64,000 nt of DNA, from contig NC_134569.1 of assembly GCF_050947875.1 (NCBI RefSeq), positions 202,254,627 through 202,318,626 on the forward strand. The letters run 5' to 3'. A program made the position numbers and the translations under genes. The notes below the pieces were generated by a model, which saw only the letters and a list, made by a program, of their open reading frames with translations, did not search any database and had not been told where the DNA came from. This stretch comes from Dermacentor variabilis (Eukaryota; Arthropoda; Arachnida; Ixodida; Ixodidae). This document shows positions 20,737 to 32,143 of the stretch, piece by piece; position 1 is the first letter of the stretch; each line of letters starts with the position of its first letter.

Positions 20737-21210
20737 CTACACATCCGCGGCGAAAGGTGTGTGATAAGGCTTTAGTCTCGCCACGTGAACGATGTCACTT
20801 GCAGCCGACGATGACGCTGAGAGGCTGGCGGGGATGACTTCATACGTGACATCGGTCACTTGTCGCACCACACGGTATGGGCCAGTGTAGCGCGACAGCA
20901 GCTTTTCGGAAAGGCCCACACGTCGAATGGGGGACCAGAGAAGCACCAGAGAACCCGGAGTAAATTGTACGTCGCGATGGTGGCAATCATAGAGGCGTCT
21001 CTGATGCTCCTGCGAGGCCTCGAGACGGGTGCGGGCGAGCTGGCGCGCGTGGTCGGCGTGTGCGATCGCGTCGCGGGCGTATTCAGTGGTTGAACGTGTG
21101 GCCGAGGGCAACAATGTGTCCAAGGGCAACGCGGGTTCTCGGCCATATATGAGATAGAATGGTGAATAGCCGGCGGTGTCGTGACGCGATGAATTATACG
21201 CGAACGTCAC
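20737..21210 (-). pseudogene. Integrase C-terminal half (Gypsy-7)
   Basis: An open 157-codon minus-strand frame truncated at its 5' end. It starts just after the catalytic core (VTFAYNSSRHDTAGYSPFYLIYGREP), continues with the helix YARDAIAHADHARQLARTRL, then the SH3-like segment GSLVLLWSPIRRVGLSEKLLSRYTGPYRVV and the closing DIVHVARLKPYH. The frame is clean. It would give the DNA-binding end of integrase, but without the DDE core it is a remnant. Confidence 0.85.
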
Positions 21211-21212
21211 AA

Positions 21213-22749
21213 TATCTTTACGTCCTCATTCGCGAAAGTGTATTCAAAGAGATGATTTCCTAGACGACAATGCAGCTCTCTAAGGCAACGCTACTGTGCC
21301 AGCCGAAGGAGCGCAAATCAAACCATTGCGGGTTTTTTACTCGCGGATCGACAAACGCAAGAACATAGCATATAAGATTCCAGTTATGATACCATACCTG
21401 CCGCGGTGCAACAAGTATGTCACAAACGCTGGCTAGATATGACTTCTACAACAGTTATCTCGATTTTAATCCGCTATAATAGGTTTGCTTACGACGAGTG
21501 GTTCATGGTACAATATCGAATTTTTGCATTTCTTCACAGAAACGCTCGGCAGTAACACGAGGACTTAAATAACACTGCAGTTTAGATTCTGCAACACCAC
21601 TTGCTTCTTTAATTGCTTCTCAAAATTAGGCGGTTCTTCACGTGTTTATTTTAAGTGGCGGTAATTTGACGTAAAGCTAATGAAGGCTTAGAGCTATATT
21701 CAGAATCCGAAAAGGAATGTGCCAATATATATTCTCATTTCCGTGCTACACGTTCAACTCACTTGAGAAATTTAGTGGTACTTCTCACTTGAGGTAAATA
21801 CATTACAAATCTGTTTGGTGAACTGACACAGGCTGCTCGGCCCAAATTTTTTTAGTGAAATATGCCTTTTGGACCGTATGGCTGCAGCTAGGAAGAAGAC
21901 GAAGCGTCAACCATTAGTAGTATGGGACATATTGAAGATATCATAATTCCCTGGTGGAGGGCCAAAAATCCAGTGAGATATGTAAGGCTTGCGGTGTTTT
22001 CTTTATGAAGGTTTGCGAGGTTCTCTTTTATGTACAGACGATGCGAATAGTCCTCCGTTTGTATAATTAAACAACGCTGGATCGAGACCTGGTGAGACAG
22101 AAGATGCTTGAATTTTCCTTTTCTAGGCAATCTAAGCTGCGCTGTAGTACCTCGAGAACACTTTAGGCATTCCAATTGGCGCTGTAAAAAATGCCTTATG
22201 GTTTCAATTCTAAGTTGCAGTGAACTGATGGGTTTCGCGAACAATGCGTGCCTCGCCATACCGACAGTCGGTTGCTATCTTTGCGTGAGCGGTGTGCCGT
22301 ATTGTCGATAAAGGGTACTGAGGGCCACCATGACACATTTCATCGCTTGCAAGTGATTGGCTTTCGATCTTAACCACGAAACTTTTCTCTCACGTGATTG
22401 CTACTATCTATTTGTGAATTAACTCTACAAATACTCTACATGACGCGCCGTCATGTTAGCAGCCATGAGAAATTCGTTTTTTGGAGGCCTGTTTAGAGAG
22501 GGGTGAAAGTAGCAGGAAAATTTTCATAAGAAATGCGCGTCTAACTCTTTCTTCTACGCATAAATAAATGACCATTTTCGACTAGAACAACTCACCAGAG
22601 TAATAAGAATCATGATGAGAGTTTCGCTGGGCAGTGTCTGTATAACACGGATAACGTGTTTACGCCATGGCAATTACGAAGATTTTTCTTCCAAGATGCA
22701 ATGTCTCTCATAGCTAAATACTGAAGTAATGTTAAGTGTTTAGCGAAGC
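21213..22749. other. Intervening sequence, nothing recognised
   Basis: About 1.5 kb without a motif-bearing frame, LTR or inverted repeat that I can support. Confidence 0.45.
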
Positions 22750-23308
22750 ATCACAATACATGTAAAAGGAGAATTCGTTTTTGTCGGCAACCTTTGCACC
22801 AAATTTCATGAGGTTTGCTGCATTTAAAAGAACAACTTAAAATCTAGTGACTGTTGGTTTCAAATATTTGATTTAGGTTGTCAACACTTTATTAAAATAT
22901 GAAAAAAATCGCAAATCTTCAGAAAACGAATATCTCAAGTTTACAACTCAGTAACTCAACAATGAAAAATAATATCGCAAACCTGTGAATTGTATCTGAC
23001 AGCACATCTAAAGCGGATAAAATTCATATGTTGCAAATGAACCTCCAAAAATTTATTAATATGTAATTACAACTTTTGCAGAACCCTCGTAAAGAACGTA
23101 ACAAATTCACGTAAGATGTAAAATTACGCGTCAAATTTGTCCGCTTTGAATGATCTACTGGATGCCGTTTACAGAATCGCGAAATCTGTTCTTGATGCAG
23201 AAATATTAATTTGTAACCTTCGTGCTTCTATTTTTTTTAAACTTCTGAATATTTCAAAATATTTTTAACAAAATTCCAGCCTTAAACAAAATTCCACTTC
23301 CAACAGTC
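22750..23308 (-). mobile_element. Foldback element copy 1 (partial)
   Basis: Matches 35216-35912: shared blocks include ACATGTAAAAGGAGAATTCG, TCTAGTGACTGTTGG and the central AATATTAATTTG/AAAGTTGTA region. The left terminal repeat is worn; the right end joins the truncated gag of Gypsy-6 at 23308-23309. It is non-coding. Confidence 0.75.
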
Positions 23309-24350
23309 AACGAGAGCGGGGACGATTCATGTAGTTCGGTGAATGGGCATCTGAGTATCCTGGCGCGCGACGGCGGCAGAATCGGGCGATATGACCAGGG
23401 CCACCGCATGCAAAACAGATCGGCCTACTGTCGCGCGTCCGCCAGGGATTTGCATTGATGGGAGCAGCCCATACCACGGACGGCTGAATCGGAGCTGCAG
23501 CATACGGCACACCATGGGGCGGTGCATGTTGAGGCTGCTGCCGCTTTACTACCTCAGCGAAACTAAGAGGCGCGGCGACAGGTTGCTGCTGAATGGGCAC
23601 CGGCATGGCCTCAGAAATCTGCTTTTGAATGACGTGTCGAAGCACGGGAGCCAACGGGATTAGTCGCTGCAATTGCTACTGCTGTGGGAGCTCCTGATGC
23701 TGAGCAAACGGCAGGAGAGACAACTGACGGGCCACATCCTAACGCACAAATTCTTTCATTTGTGCGAGAAAGTATGAGTGGTCAGGCATGATGTCCAGTG
23801 CAGCGAGTGGTTGATTGTACGTCTGAGACGAACGTCGGGTGAGAGCCCGCTGCCTTTTCAATTCGTCATAGCTGTGACACAGAGTTACCACTTCAAAAAC
23901 AGTGCCAGGAGACTTCGCAAGAAGCATTTGAAAGACATCGTCGTCGACGCCCTTCATAATATGCTGTATTTTGGCACTTTCGCTCATTCAGGCATCGGCG
24001 CGCCTGCAGAGATCAATTATGTCCTCAATATAGGCGGTAAAGGTTTCGTTCCGTTCCTGTGCCCGTGTGCGCAGCCGTTGCTCGGCGCGTAAATTCCGCA
24101 CGGCAGGGCGACCGAAAACGGCACATATCGCCTCCTTGAAAGCAGACCAGTTCTCAAATTCCGATTCGTGGTTCGTATACCACAGCTTCGCCACGCCAGC
24201 CAAGTAAAAGTTCGCGGTACTCAACTTAGCAGCGTCATCCCACTTGTTGGGTCCACTAACTTTTTCGTAGGACGACAGCCAGTCCTCGAAGTCCTCGTCT
24301 TCCGTGCCCGAAAATACCGGAGGTCTCTCTGGCGAACCGGGCCGGGGCAA
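23309..24350 (-). pseudogene. gag: gag pseudogene (Gypsy-6)
   Basis: A single minus-strand frame: PPVFSGTEDEDFEDWLSSYEKV, WSAFKEAICAVFG, YIEDIIDLCRRADA, MSESAKIQHIMKGVDDDVFQMLL, and a zinc knuckle CFACGGPGHIARFC (CX2CX4HX4C) near 23390. It is related to the gag of Gypsy-5 and Gypsy-4 (LCRKADDNMSEADKV type) rather than Gypsy-1. Three in-frame stops (TGA 23988-23990, TAG 23739-23741, TAG about 23673) break it, but the frame is kept. The end of gag and any frameshift site are lost at the foldback junction. Confidence 0.85.
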
Positions 24351-24472
24351 AGGGCGGCCGGGAGAGGTGGCGGTGGTTAGGCTGCGTCAGCTTGCATGGA
24401 CGAGTGCAGCGTGCGGGATCGGAGTTCCAGGGTGCCGGCGATGTACACGCGTACCCAGCACGATGCACCAAA

Positions 24473-24617
24473 TGTAAGGAGGTTTATTGGACGAGGCGAA
24501 TAAACGGACGGTCGCTCGGAACAGTACGCAGGGAGAACAAGAGGGTGGTGTTCGAGCACCGATCTCGAGCCCTCCGCTCTTGATGATGATCGGGATGTCA
24601 TGCTCTTCCTTTCTTCA
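24473..24617 (-). repeat. 5' LTR of Gypsy-6
   Basis: Ends CAATAAACCTCCTTACA on the minus strand, giving a poly(A) signal close to the end and a CA terminus directly before TTTGGTG. The TG start at 24617 is inferred; a few more bases may belong to it. Confidence 0.6.
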
Positions 24618-24620
24618 TTA

Positions 24621-24622
<2 letters not shown>

Positions 24623-24687
<65 letters not shown>
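24623..24687. repeat. (TA)n microsatellite beside Gypsy-6
   Basis: About 65 bp of uninterrupted TA, separated by five bases from the inferred LTR start. Confidence 0.95.
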
Positions 24688-24688
<1 letters not shown>

Positions 24689-24748
24689 GATTATGTCCAA
24701 CAACCTTTTGTCGGCGGTTTACCATATCTATGATATCAGCCATATAAT

Positions 24749-25230
24749 AGGGTGTTTCAAGCAAGATGGCTGCTAAAGGATTGTACGGCGTAAATATGCT
24801 AACACCCATAAGGGTGTTTTCTTGTGCCACTGGTAACACCCTTAGTGTTAGGGCGCTCCAAAAATTTATAGAGGACGACCATAGAGCTCTAACTGGATGT
24901 GCGATGCCACAACACGATGTTGAAAACGATGTAATCGTTTTAACGACCTTGGGCGCAAGAAGTATCCGACATGAAAGTTTCATATCTCTCCCTGTGAAAT
25001 TCTCTTGTCAGCTATTTCTGTGTGCCCAAGGCTGTCAGAATGATTGCATAGTTTTTTAATTACGTATTTTGTCATCGCACGTGTAGTTATAGCTTCATTG
25101 TCGGCCTCTATGAACTTTGGTAGTGTCGTAACGGCAATGGTGTTACCATGCGACAAGTAAATACCCTTAAGGGTATACACATTCTTTACAGTGCACCTGT
25201 GGGCGTCTACATGAAAAACACCCCCACTAG
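24749..25230. mobile_element. Foldback element with long inverted arms
   Basis: The left arm (from GGGTGTTTCAAGC at 24749) and the right arm (read on the minus strand from about 25226, GGGGGTGTTTTTCATG) are diverged inverted copies: both carry TAACACC, a CCAAA-TT-ATAGAGG segment, GTGCGATG and CCTTGGGC in the same order. The centre is near 24990. The two opposing frames (24766-25059 plus, 24980-25237 minus) resemble each other for this reason and are not genes. Confidence 0.7.
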
Positions 25231-26997
25231 TACCCATGGCAGTGTGAAAATGCTTACTGTGTACTCCATTTGTCAGTCAGCAATACGCGGTAATGTCTCG
25301 CCGATTTTCCGGGGTTGAAATTTCCTTTGGAGGTTAGCGATACAATGCTGCCCGATGAAGAATTTTTTTATCCTCGAAGCAAGCAGTGTATCGCGAAGGG
25401 ACTGACACACAGGCAGTCCGTAATTATGTAACAATCTTTCATGGACTTGGACACATAGATTCATTCCATTCCGTAAGATGCCATTCGTCATGTTTGCAGC
25501 AAATTACTACACACGGTTTAACACCCTCTACTGTTCCACATCTTGAGGCATGACTGGCCCACAATTCCTTAGCAAACACCCATTAGCATTTCTCAAATTT
25601 GATCGCACAGTAGCTGGGAAGAAGCAGTGATGGTTTCGCATTCGTGCGGTTTCGCTGACGCAACGTGGGGTGTGCCGCCGAAAGCGTCATCTCATTCCTC
25701 TAGCGCAAACTGCTCCACGAAAGGGTTATTTATTTATTTATTTATTTATTTATACCTAAAATACCACATTTGGGGTTTTACAAGAGGAGTGGGCATATTT
25801 AGGTCATATTTTCAATAAATGGCTTGAACGACGAATGACTGGAGTGGTACACCACTTCAACAGGTAGATGATTAGTGTTTCGCTGTTCAAACGAAGAAAT
25901 AGTTAAGATATATACACTGATGTAACAAAACCACACCTGCGCACCTAGACGTGATTTGCAGGGAGGGAGGCGCCGAAGAAACGCGGCCAACTTCTGTTCA
26001 CGTAAGTTCCAAGAAACGTGTATATGGTATATCAATGTTTATCCTTGCACTGTTTCTCTGTTCATCAATAACATAGTAGCTTATATGCTGGTTATGAATA
26101 TAGGCAGAAAGAACTTATATGTGAGTCGCTTTTGACACGACAGCCGCAGCTTCACTCGCACTTGACTCGAATGCACCACTGGCAGAGCGAACATGCGATG
26201 CCGCTGCCCGCCGCAATCTCGCCGTTCCATCGGTTCGTCCGCCAAATTAGCTGCCGCTTTCTTGCTGCGTTTCTGTTTCACCGCATTTCTCCTCATCTAC
26301 AAGTTAGGAAGCTTAACATTCTAGTCAGGCGTGACGCTGCTGTCTGCAATATTTTGGCCAGTTCATTCGCAGACGCAAGCAAGTTGGTACTTATCTGGAA
26401 AATATTTCCCGCACTCAAGGACATATCGCGGCGCCATTTCTAGGAATTTCTGAGGCTGCTTTCAGGGGGAGCATAGCATCCGATTGCAGTCGGTAGGATA
26501 TCGTGTTTATCTTTCAACTACATGCATTCGATGTGTCCTGAACGGTACTTAGCAATACGAGACAACGTGAATTTTGAAAAGCTTTATTTCGTGCCAGAGT
26601 CTTGGCACGCTGTAGTAAGACATCTGAGCAGAGCGAAGTGTAATACTTGACGCACCAGAACAGAAACAAAGCATGTTGGGTTTGCGTTAATGAGATTCAT
26701 CACGCCTGCATGACGTCTTCTTATGCATTCGCTAGTCTTAATTTCCAATATTAAGCTGGGTCGTTTGATAGCCTGCGATGAAAAGTGCAAAATTCAGTGT
26801 AAATTGTGGATGCTCCGGGGCCGCAACAAGGTGTCCACAGCTGTTCTTGTGGAAAAGCCGGCCAAACTTATCATTGTCTGAACAGTGGAGTCCAACGAAA
26901 CTTCAGCTATTGTCAAATGGCAAAAAGTCGCCCCTGAAGTGTGACATTTAGTTTCTTTGTATGGTAAACCATGCGCGCAACCAGCACCGCTGTCATT
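25231..26997. other. Intervening sequence with a (TTTA)n array
   Basis: A TTTA tetranucleotide array lies at about 25725-25754. The rest shows no gene. Short frames near 25273-25491 (minus) and 26081-26296 (minus) carry no motif I recognise. Confidence 0.45.
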
Positions 26998-27195
26998 TCA
27001 TTGAATCGAATTCTGGGATTTTTCGTGCCAGAACGACGATTTCAATATGAGACACGCAGTAGTGAGGGACTCTGGATTAATTTTGACCGTTAGGGGATAT
27101 TTTAATGTGCCCTCAATGTACGTGACGCGCGTGCTTTTGCATTTCGACCACGTTACAAGCCGCGCTGAACTCAGAAGGGAACCATATTGCTGAAA
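26998..27195 (-). mobile_element. SINE-like repeat, second copy
   Basis: The reverse complement of 27003-27070 (CAGAGTCCCTCACTACTGCG...GAATTC) matches 10690-10760. It is the 3' body of the tRNA-related repeat; the tRNA-like head is not visible. Confidence 0.55.
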
Positions 27196-28788
27196 GGTCA
27201 AGCGCTCAGAAACAATGCGGAACTATGCAGGCGTACCACGCCCGACGTAGGTGCACCGCATTTCACAGAAACGTCAGGGACACGGAGGGCGATCGAGGCA
27301 GCCGTCGTCTTGCCGCATTCCATACGCAACCGCTTTTGCGCTTACATCAGTGAATTATGCTATGGGATCAAGGTCATATACTACTACAACCAAAACTAAC
27401 ACGTAAACAACTAAACAAACACAATATAAACGGGGACTTGCCTGTAACATCCCATGGCGACAATGCTATTGACCGCCGAGACTGGGCACGTTGCAATTGC
27501 TATCAGCCTCCACGGATCCACCTTCCAGCGCTCAGGAACGCTTTGCGTTGAGGTGGGCAACAGTTAATGCACAACGAACGGGCGAAATCTTTGTATAGAG
27601 CGCGCACGAAATCAGTGACAAATTTAAAATTATTTTAGAACGCGAGAGGCGACCAAACGCAAAAAAAGAGACTATGCATGTTTTAAAGCAACTGTCATGG
27701 AGCATCGCCTGAGGTTACGAAGCAGATTCCGCCTTCCCACCCCTTCATGCACCGGGTTTCCTAGGCAACGATATAGTGTCGGCTCGTCACATCCGGTCGT
27801 TTTAATACTGGAAAGAGCAGCCACATATGCCGCGCTAGGCCGAACTATGTCGAACTACAAAAAATTATCTCCCTATCCTCGTTTATTCTCACAGGTTTGC
27901 TTGCTCGCATGGCAGCCTGCTTGCTCTCACTTCGTTGTGGTCTGTAGCGGTGAGCTGGTATTTGCGAATACGTTTCGTGTCCAGCCTTCCTTTTTTATAC
28001 GCTGTCTGTGCAGCATCATTGAGGGTACAGCGGAGAAGTCGTGACCATGAATGAGACGATCGGCGTTCTTCTATAGGTGCGATCAAATGAGCCATTGCGT
28101 CCGAACCATGCGAGGTCACAGCGTGAAGTTTCTGCCAGATCGTGGCTCGATAAGGGCGCTCACATGTTGGTCATGCGGCCGTGAGGCGCAAGCGATCTCA
28201 TCAATGATGCCCATCTGGCATAGGAGCCACATTTGTGTTTTACCGCAGTCAAGTTTCGATATACCATAATTCTATAGCCCGGAATTTCTGACGCTTTATT
28301 AATAAACGACATCCGTTCTTTGCTTTCATAGAACCATTTATGAACTATTCCCATGATGGACTTCAAGTAAGTCATTAGGATCAGTCGTCTGACTTCGTTG
28401 GTTGACGATTAGCGTCATTTTTATGCTTGCGTGTCTAACTTCTGCCACGAATCGTTTAAAAAGATATCTCACTGCGGTTACAGAATCTCGAGGAAGTCAC
28501 CTAATAATAGCATCTCTCCAAATTTCTAGGAAGAACGAACGTACTTTCTGAAATCAACGTCACATTGCCGAAATAGGTTTGCTATATAACGACGGCCTGG
28601 CTTACCGATCTGTAATTAGTCCTACTTATACTGCCAACTTTTTTCTGCATACTTCTTCATTTCAGCACACCATCTAGTTCTCTCAAAGACCACGTATGTT
28701 CTGTGGAAACAGACGAGGAGACTGAAGACTGCGTTTGTACGAGCGTAAACTGCGTGCCAGTAGTTACATTTCGGACTTGTTACATCTT

Positions 28789-28796
<8 letters not shown>
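27196..28796. other. Intervening sequence, nothing recognised
   Basis: About 1.6 kb. Several 60-115 codon frames exist on both strands without motifs. No repeat matched inside the window. Confidence 0.4.

Positions 28797-28835
<39 letters not shown>
28797..28835. repeat. (TA)n microsatellite beside Gypsy-4
   Basis: About 39 bp of TA running directly into the first bases of the Gypsy-4 LTR. Confidence 0.95.
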
Positions 28836-28837
<2 letters not shown>

Positions 28838-28983
28838 TAACAGATTCGAAAGGCACGGACAAGAAGAAACAAGGGCAGACGAAGAGAACGAGGAGTTTGA
28901 GGGGACGAGATACGCTACGATCACGCTACGATCATCGTCCATCTCCTGCAAATAAAACCATTCCTTCGCAACTCTTCGTAACA
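28836..28983 (+). repeat. 5' LTR of Gypsy-4
   Basis: Starts CGTAACAG at the end of the TA tract (the canonical TG is changed or off by one) and ends CGTAACA four bases before the primer site. Single copy, so the limits are inferred. Confidence 0.65.
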
Positions 28984-28984
28984 G

Positions 28985-30428
28985 TTGTGGTGGAGGTGCG
29001 GGGTCATGGGTACCCTAAGAGGACACCCAGAAATTCTTCGACGGAGTCGTCGGCTTGCTGGACTCCCACCGAATCTACCGGAGTTGAATATGTCTCACGA
29101 CGCAGACGAACAACGGCCCATTCCAACAGCTTCGCGGACAAGTTCCGTTCTACAACTGAGAGATGCGCTTCCCTTCGCCGGAAGATCGGAAGAAGACGTC
29201 GAGGAATGGCTCATCTAATAACACCGGGTGAGTGCCGCCAACTCGTGGAACAGCGCTTCTCGGCTTTCGAACGTCATGTTCTTTCTAACGGATACTGCGT
29301 TGTTGTGGTTCGACCATCACGAGGAAACGTTTAACCAACATGGGGAAGATTTGTTTCGGAAACCAAAGAGCGATTGGGCGACTCCGCGACGAAAAAAAAA
29401 GGGCAGAACAGACGCTACTGCAACGTGCGCAAGTGCCAGGCGAAAGCTGCATGACCTACATTGAGGCGGTAATAAAACTGTGTAGGATGGCGCACTCTGG
29501 AATGTCTGAGGAAGACAAAGTCGGGCACATCCTGAAAGGAATGGCCGAAGATGTTTGTAATTTCCTCATAGCAAAAGACAACCTGGCTTCCGTCGCTAAC
29601 ATCATTCGGCGCTGTCGTACTTTCGAGCAACTGAAAAGGAGGCGCATCACGCTGAAGTTTGGCAGGCTAGCCAATGGGATGACAGTTGCAAGCGTGGACA
29701 GCAACCAGCCCCTCGATCTTGCATCAACGATCCGACAAATAGTTCGGGAAGAGCTCAGCCTGCACGCGCAAGTGACACATCCAGGCACTCATAGCTTCCG
29801 CTTACCACCAGATTTCGAGCCAAACGTGGCATCCTTCTCCCCGTATCCTGCGGCGAGGATCACCTAAGATTATGAACTCGCGCCAAGACAGCAGCCATGT
29901 CTCTACGACAGAGGCCCTACTTATGACGCTCGGCCACAACGAGAGGAGCCGCGTTTTTACCCCCGAGGCCTTGTGACTTCTGTCAGGCCGCGAAAAGAAT
30001 AGCACCGACCCTGCTACCACGACGTGACGTATGAACGATATAACGGATTTCAGCGAGCAGCAGGGACACGTTATCCACATGACAACGGACTTTCTCGCCG
30101 ACCGCAGCCGCCTACCATTCGTTTCGAGGAAGACGCTGTGAACCGCCACCCTCCCGTGTGCTATAACTCCGGTTCCACAGGCCATATAGCTCGGTATTGT
30201 CGCCGAGGCCGTCAATCACGAAGGACACCACCGATGTTCTCGCTACCCAGAACCTGTACTGCATATGACTTGCGGACAACCGATTTGCTTCCAATGGACC
30301 AATTCTCACACGAGACCAGACGCAGCGATTCACCAGCTTCTGATCGGAGTTTGATGCCACCAAATAACCGTCCTCGTCGCTTTCCGTCGCTTATGCGCCG
30401 TTCTTCGTCACCACCGCGGGGTAACTAG
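28985..30428 (+). pseudogene. gag: gag pseudogene (Gypsy-4)
   Basis: Reads LRDALPFAGRSEEDVEEWL, then two stops at 29216-29221, VSAANSWNSASRLSNVMFFLTDTALLWF, a frame change near 29340, LLQRAQVPGESCMTYIEAVIKLCRMAHSGMSEEDKVGHILKGM, and EQLKRRRI. Further stops lie at 29865-29867 and about 30000. The zinc knuckle is CYNSGSTGHIARYC, with the second Cys changed to Ser. It ends PPRGN and TAG at 30426-30428, the same end as Gypsy-1 and Gypsy-3. The protein family is that of Gypsy-5 and Gypsy-6 Gag. Confidence 0.85.
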
Positions 30429-30456
30429 CATCCGCGGCCAATGGAGGTGAGGTCGC
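30419..30456 (+). promoter_or_regulatory. Decayed gag-pol -1 frameshift signal (Gypsy-4)
   Basis: GGGTAAC occupies the slippery position (30419-30425) before the gag TAG; a stem GCGGCC (30434-30439) pairs with GGTCGC (30451-30456) around an 11-nt loop, 8 nt after the heptamer. The A-to-T change in the heptamer removes the slippery pattern and makes TAA in the -1 frame. Confidence 0.7.
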
Positions 30457-30530
30457 CGGACGGTCTTTGCAAGATGCTCAAAAGCAAAGTGAATGTCTCG
30501 ATTGACGGAATACCGACCATGGCGTTAGTT

Positions 30531-30575
30531 GATACTAGGGCGACTGACACTGGGGCAACTGATACTTTGGCGACT
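30531..30575 (+). repeat. 15-bp triplication at the protease active site (Gypsy-4)
   Basis: Three tandem 15-bp units (TGATACTAGGGCGAC, TGACACTGGGGCAAC, TGATACTTTGGCGAC). In the frame carrying IPTMALVD they spell DTRAT, DTGAT and DTLAT, that is, the DTGA active-site motif of the aspartic protease three times over. The protease is otherwise broken soon after. Confidence 0.85.
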
Positions 30576-31000
30576 GACAGACACGCTCGGTGTTCTTTAT
30601 GAAGTGATTGCACCATCGTGGTGCCTGACGCCCGTTCGTGTTTCTGCAACTACTGTTGACGGTGATTGTGTTGACCTTGTAGTTAGGCCTCTCCGCATAT
30701 ACTGTGCTAAAAAGATATACTTGTGCCCTGCTCTGTCGTGTGCATGACGAAAGGAGTTGCCAAATTGTGGGCGCTGAACTGTTCTGCCACGCCGGTTGTC
30801 CTTCCTCACGGTATGAAAATTTGTTTGGCAATAATATGCCAAACAAAACTGAAATTCTCTTAGGATAGCTGGACCTTCCCCATTTCCAATGGTATAGAAG
30901 ACGTCGGCCAACCGATCACTTTGGCACAAGGTGCTAGAAGCCGCAAGGAACAACAGATCTATTGCGTATAATAAACTTTTACGCCGCAGTATAACGTTGT

Positions 31001-32051
31001 TGAGCCGTTTCGGCACGCACAGATTATCGCTCTGGCAACTCTCGTTTGCTGAGGATCCGTCTTAGCGACATTTTACTGTGATAACAATTAAAGGTCTTGA
31101 GCCAACGATTGATTGAGTCAACGATGGCGGCTCAATCTCGCGCGCGTAAGAGGAGAAAGCGGGAGGAAGCGCGCCGTCTTCCTTCGTGTGTCAGTGTAGA
31201 ATTTTGGTTCAACCTTGTGTTTATGTCGTTGGCGAGAGTTCGAGTATTCTTTCCTAATTGGTTAGAACCGTTTCTGGGCTTTAAGAAGAGGTGCTAGTTC
31301 TTCCGAGTGCATTTAGACAGCACTAAGCGGAGGGTTATTTCGGTTAGTGGTTACAGTTGTCGGATTTTATTCGGTACTTTTGCTAACGGGCGCCCAAGCG
31401 CACAGATTAGCAGAGCTCAGTCTTTGTGTCATGGCTTTCGGGGATAAATTAAGTCATATTCGCCAACCTTTGTCCCTACCAACCTGTACGCATTACAATT
31501 GACAATTGCTGGCGAAACGATTATTATTTGATTAATACTGTCAAGCGTTGAAAATGACGGAAAGGTCCGTATCTCAAATTTTTGCCCAGATACGTGTCTC
31601 GTGTTATCGGCAAGCTTTCTTTTATTTTCTTTCGTTTACAGTAGTCAGATTGCACAAAGTTATTTCTTCAGTGATTTTAGTCTGGCGGTTTGAAGAGAAT
31701 TCAAAGGGTGCTTGCTTTAGCCGGAGTGGTTTGCCGTTGTTGATTGTCGATCGTTCCAGTGGACCTTATTAGGTTCGAACAGCGTTGAAGACAACCGGCA
31801 GAAAAAAAGCCTACACCTCCAATCAATCATGAACGTTGCTCAACCAGCGCATCCAGTCTTCCGAGCTGCGTTGGACAGCTGAACTTCTTGATGCATTGCC
31901 TGCTGAGGGCGAGGGTGCTGTTGTGCCTATCTGCGCGCGTGTCATTGAGGCAACTGGCGCTCTTCCCTCGTTCTTCTGAAGTGGTTGCCCTTGTGCTTAG
32001 GTTCAAACATCCACTGACAACCTTGACACGTCATGTCAAGCCAACTCGACC

Positions 32052-32054
<3 letters not shown>
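31001..32054. other. Intervening sequence, nothing recognised
   Basis: A 66-codon basic frame at 31097-31297 has no recognisable domain. A 7-bp hairpin CTTGACA/TGTCAAG lies just before the next (TA)n tract. Nothing else is supported. Confidence 0.4.

Positions 32055-32139
<85 letters not shown>
32055..32139. repeat. (TA)n microsatellite
   Basis: About 85 bp of TA, the longest in the window. It is the only one of the five TA arrays without a recognised LTR next to it. Confidence 0.95.

Positions 32140-32143
<4 letters not shown>

Larger units (their letters stand above)
20559..21212 (-). mobile_element. Ty3/gypsy 3' end (Gypsy-7)
   Basis: Minus strand, in order: end of integrase, pol stop, hairpin, short polypurine tract and a 140-bp LTR (20559-20698) that starts TGCTACGG and ends ACGTAACA. 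The outer flank is ATATATT, fitting the ATAT target seen for other elements. The 5' side is cut off at about 21212; no other LTR of this family is in the window. It resembles Gypsy-5 more than Gypsy-1 in the integrase tail. Confidence 0.85.
23309..24617 (-). mobile_element. Ty3/gypsy 5' end (Gypsy-6)
   Basis: Minus strand from 24617: an LTR of about 145 bp (to 24473), a TGGTGCATCGTGCTGGGTA primer-like site, then gag, which is cut off just after the zinc knuckle by the foldback element. There is no pol. The LTR lies five bases from a (TA)n tract. Confidence 0.82.
28836..31000 (+). mobile_element. Decayed Ty3/gypsy 5' half (Gypsy-4)
   Basis: An LTR (28836-28983, ends TTCGTAACA, with AATAAA near 28950), primer-binding site TGGTGGAGGTGCGGGG at 28988-29003, a gag with several stops, the gag-pol junction, and a short rearranged protease region to about 30700-31000. 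RT, RNase H, integrase and the 3' LTR are absent. The right boundary is approximate. Confidence 0.82.

Noticed and set aside
24377..24983. Frames with Ile-Tyr repeats around the TA arrays (also near 2453, 28622 and 31888)
   Set aside because: Direct translations of (TA)n; no independent coding evidence.
24766..25237. Two similar proteins encoded on opposite strands
   Set aside because: Explained by the inverted arms of the foldback element.
31097..31297. A short basic frame with an Arg/Lys-rich start as a host exon
   Set aside because: No domain, no splice evidence that can be judged by eye, and it lies in the tail of a decayed gypsy.
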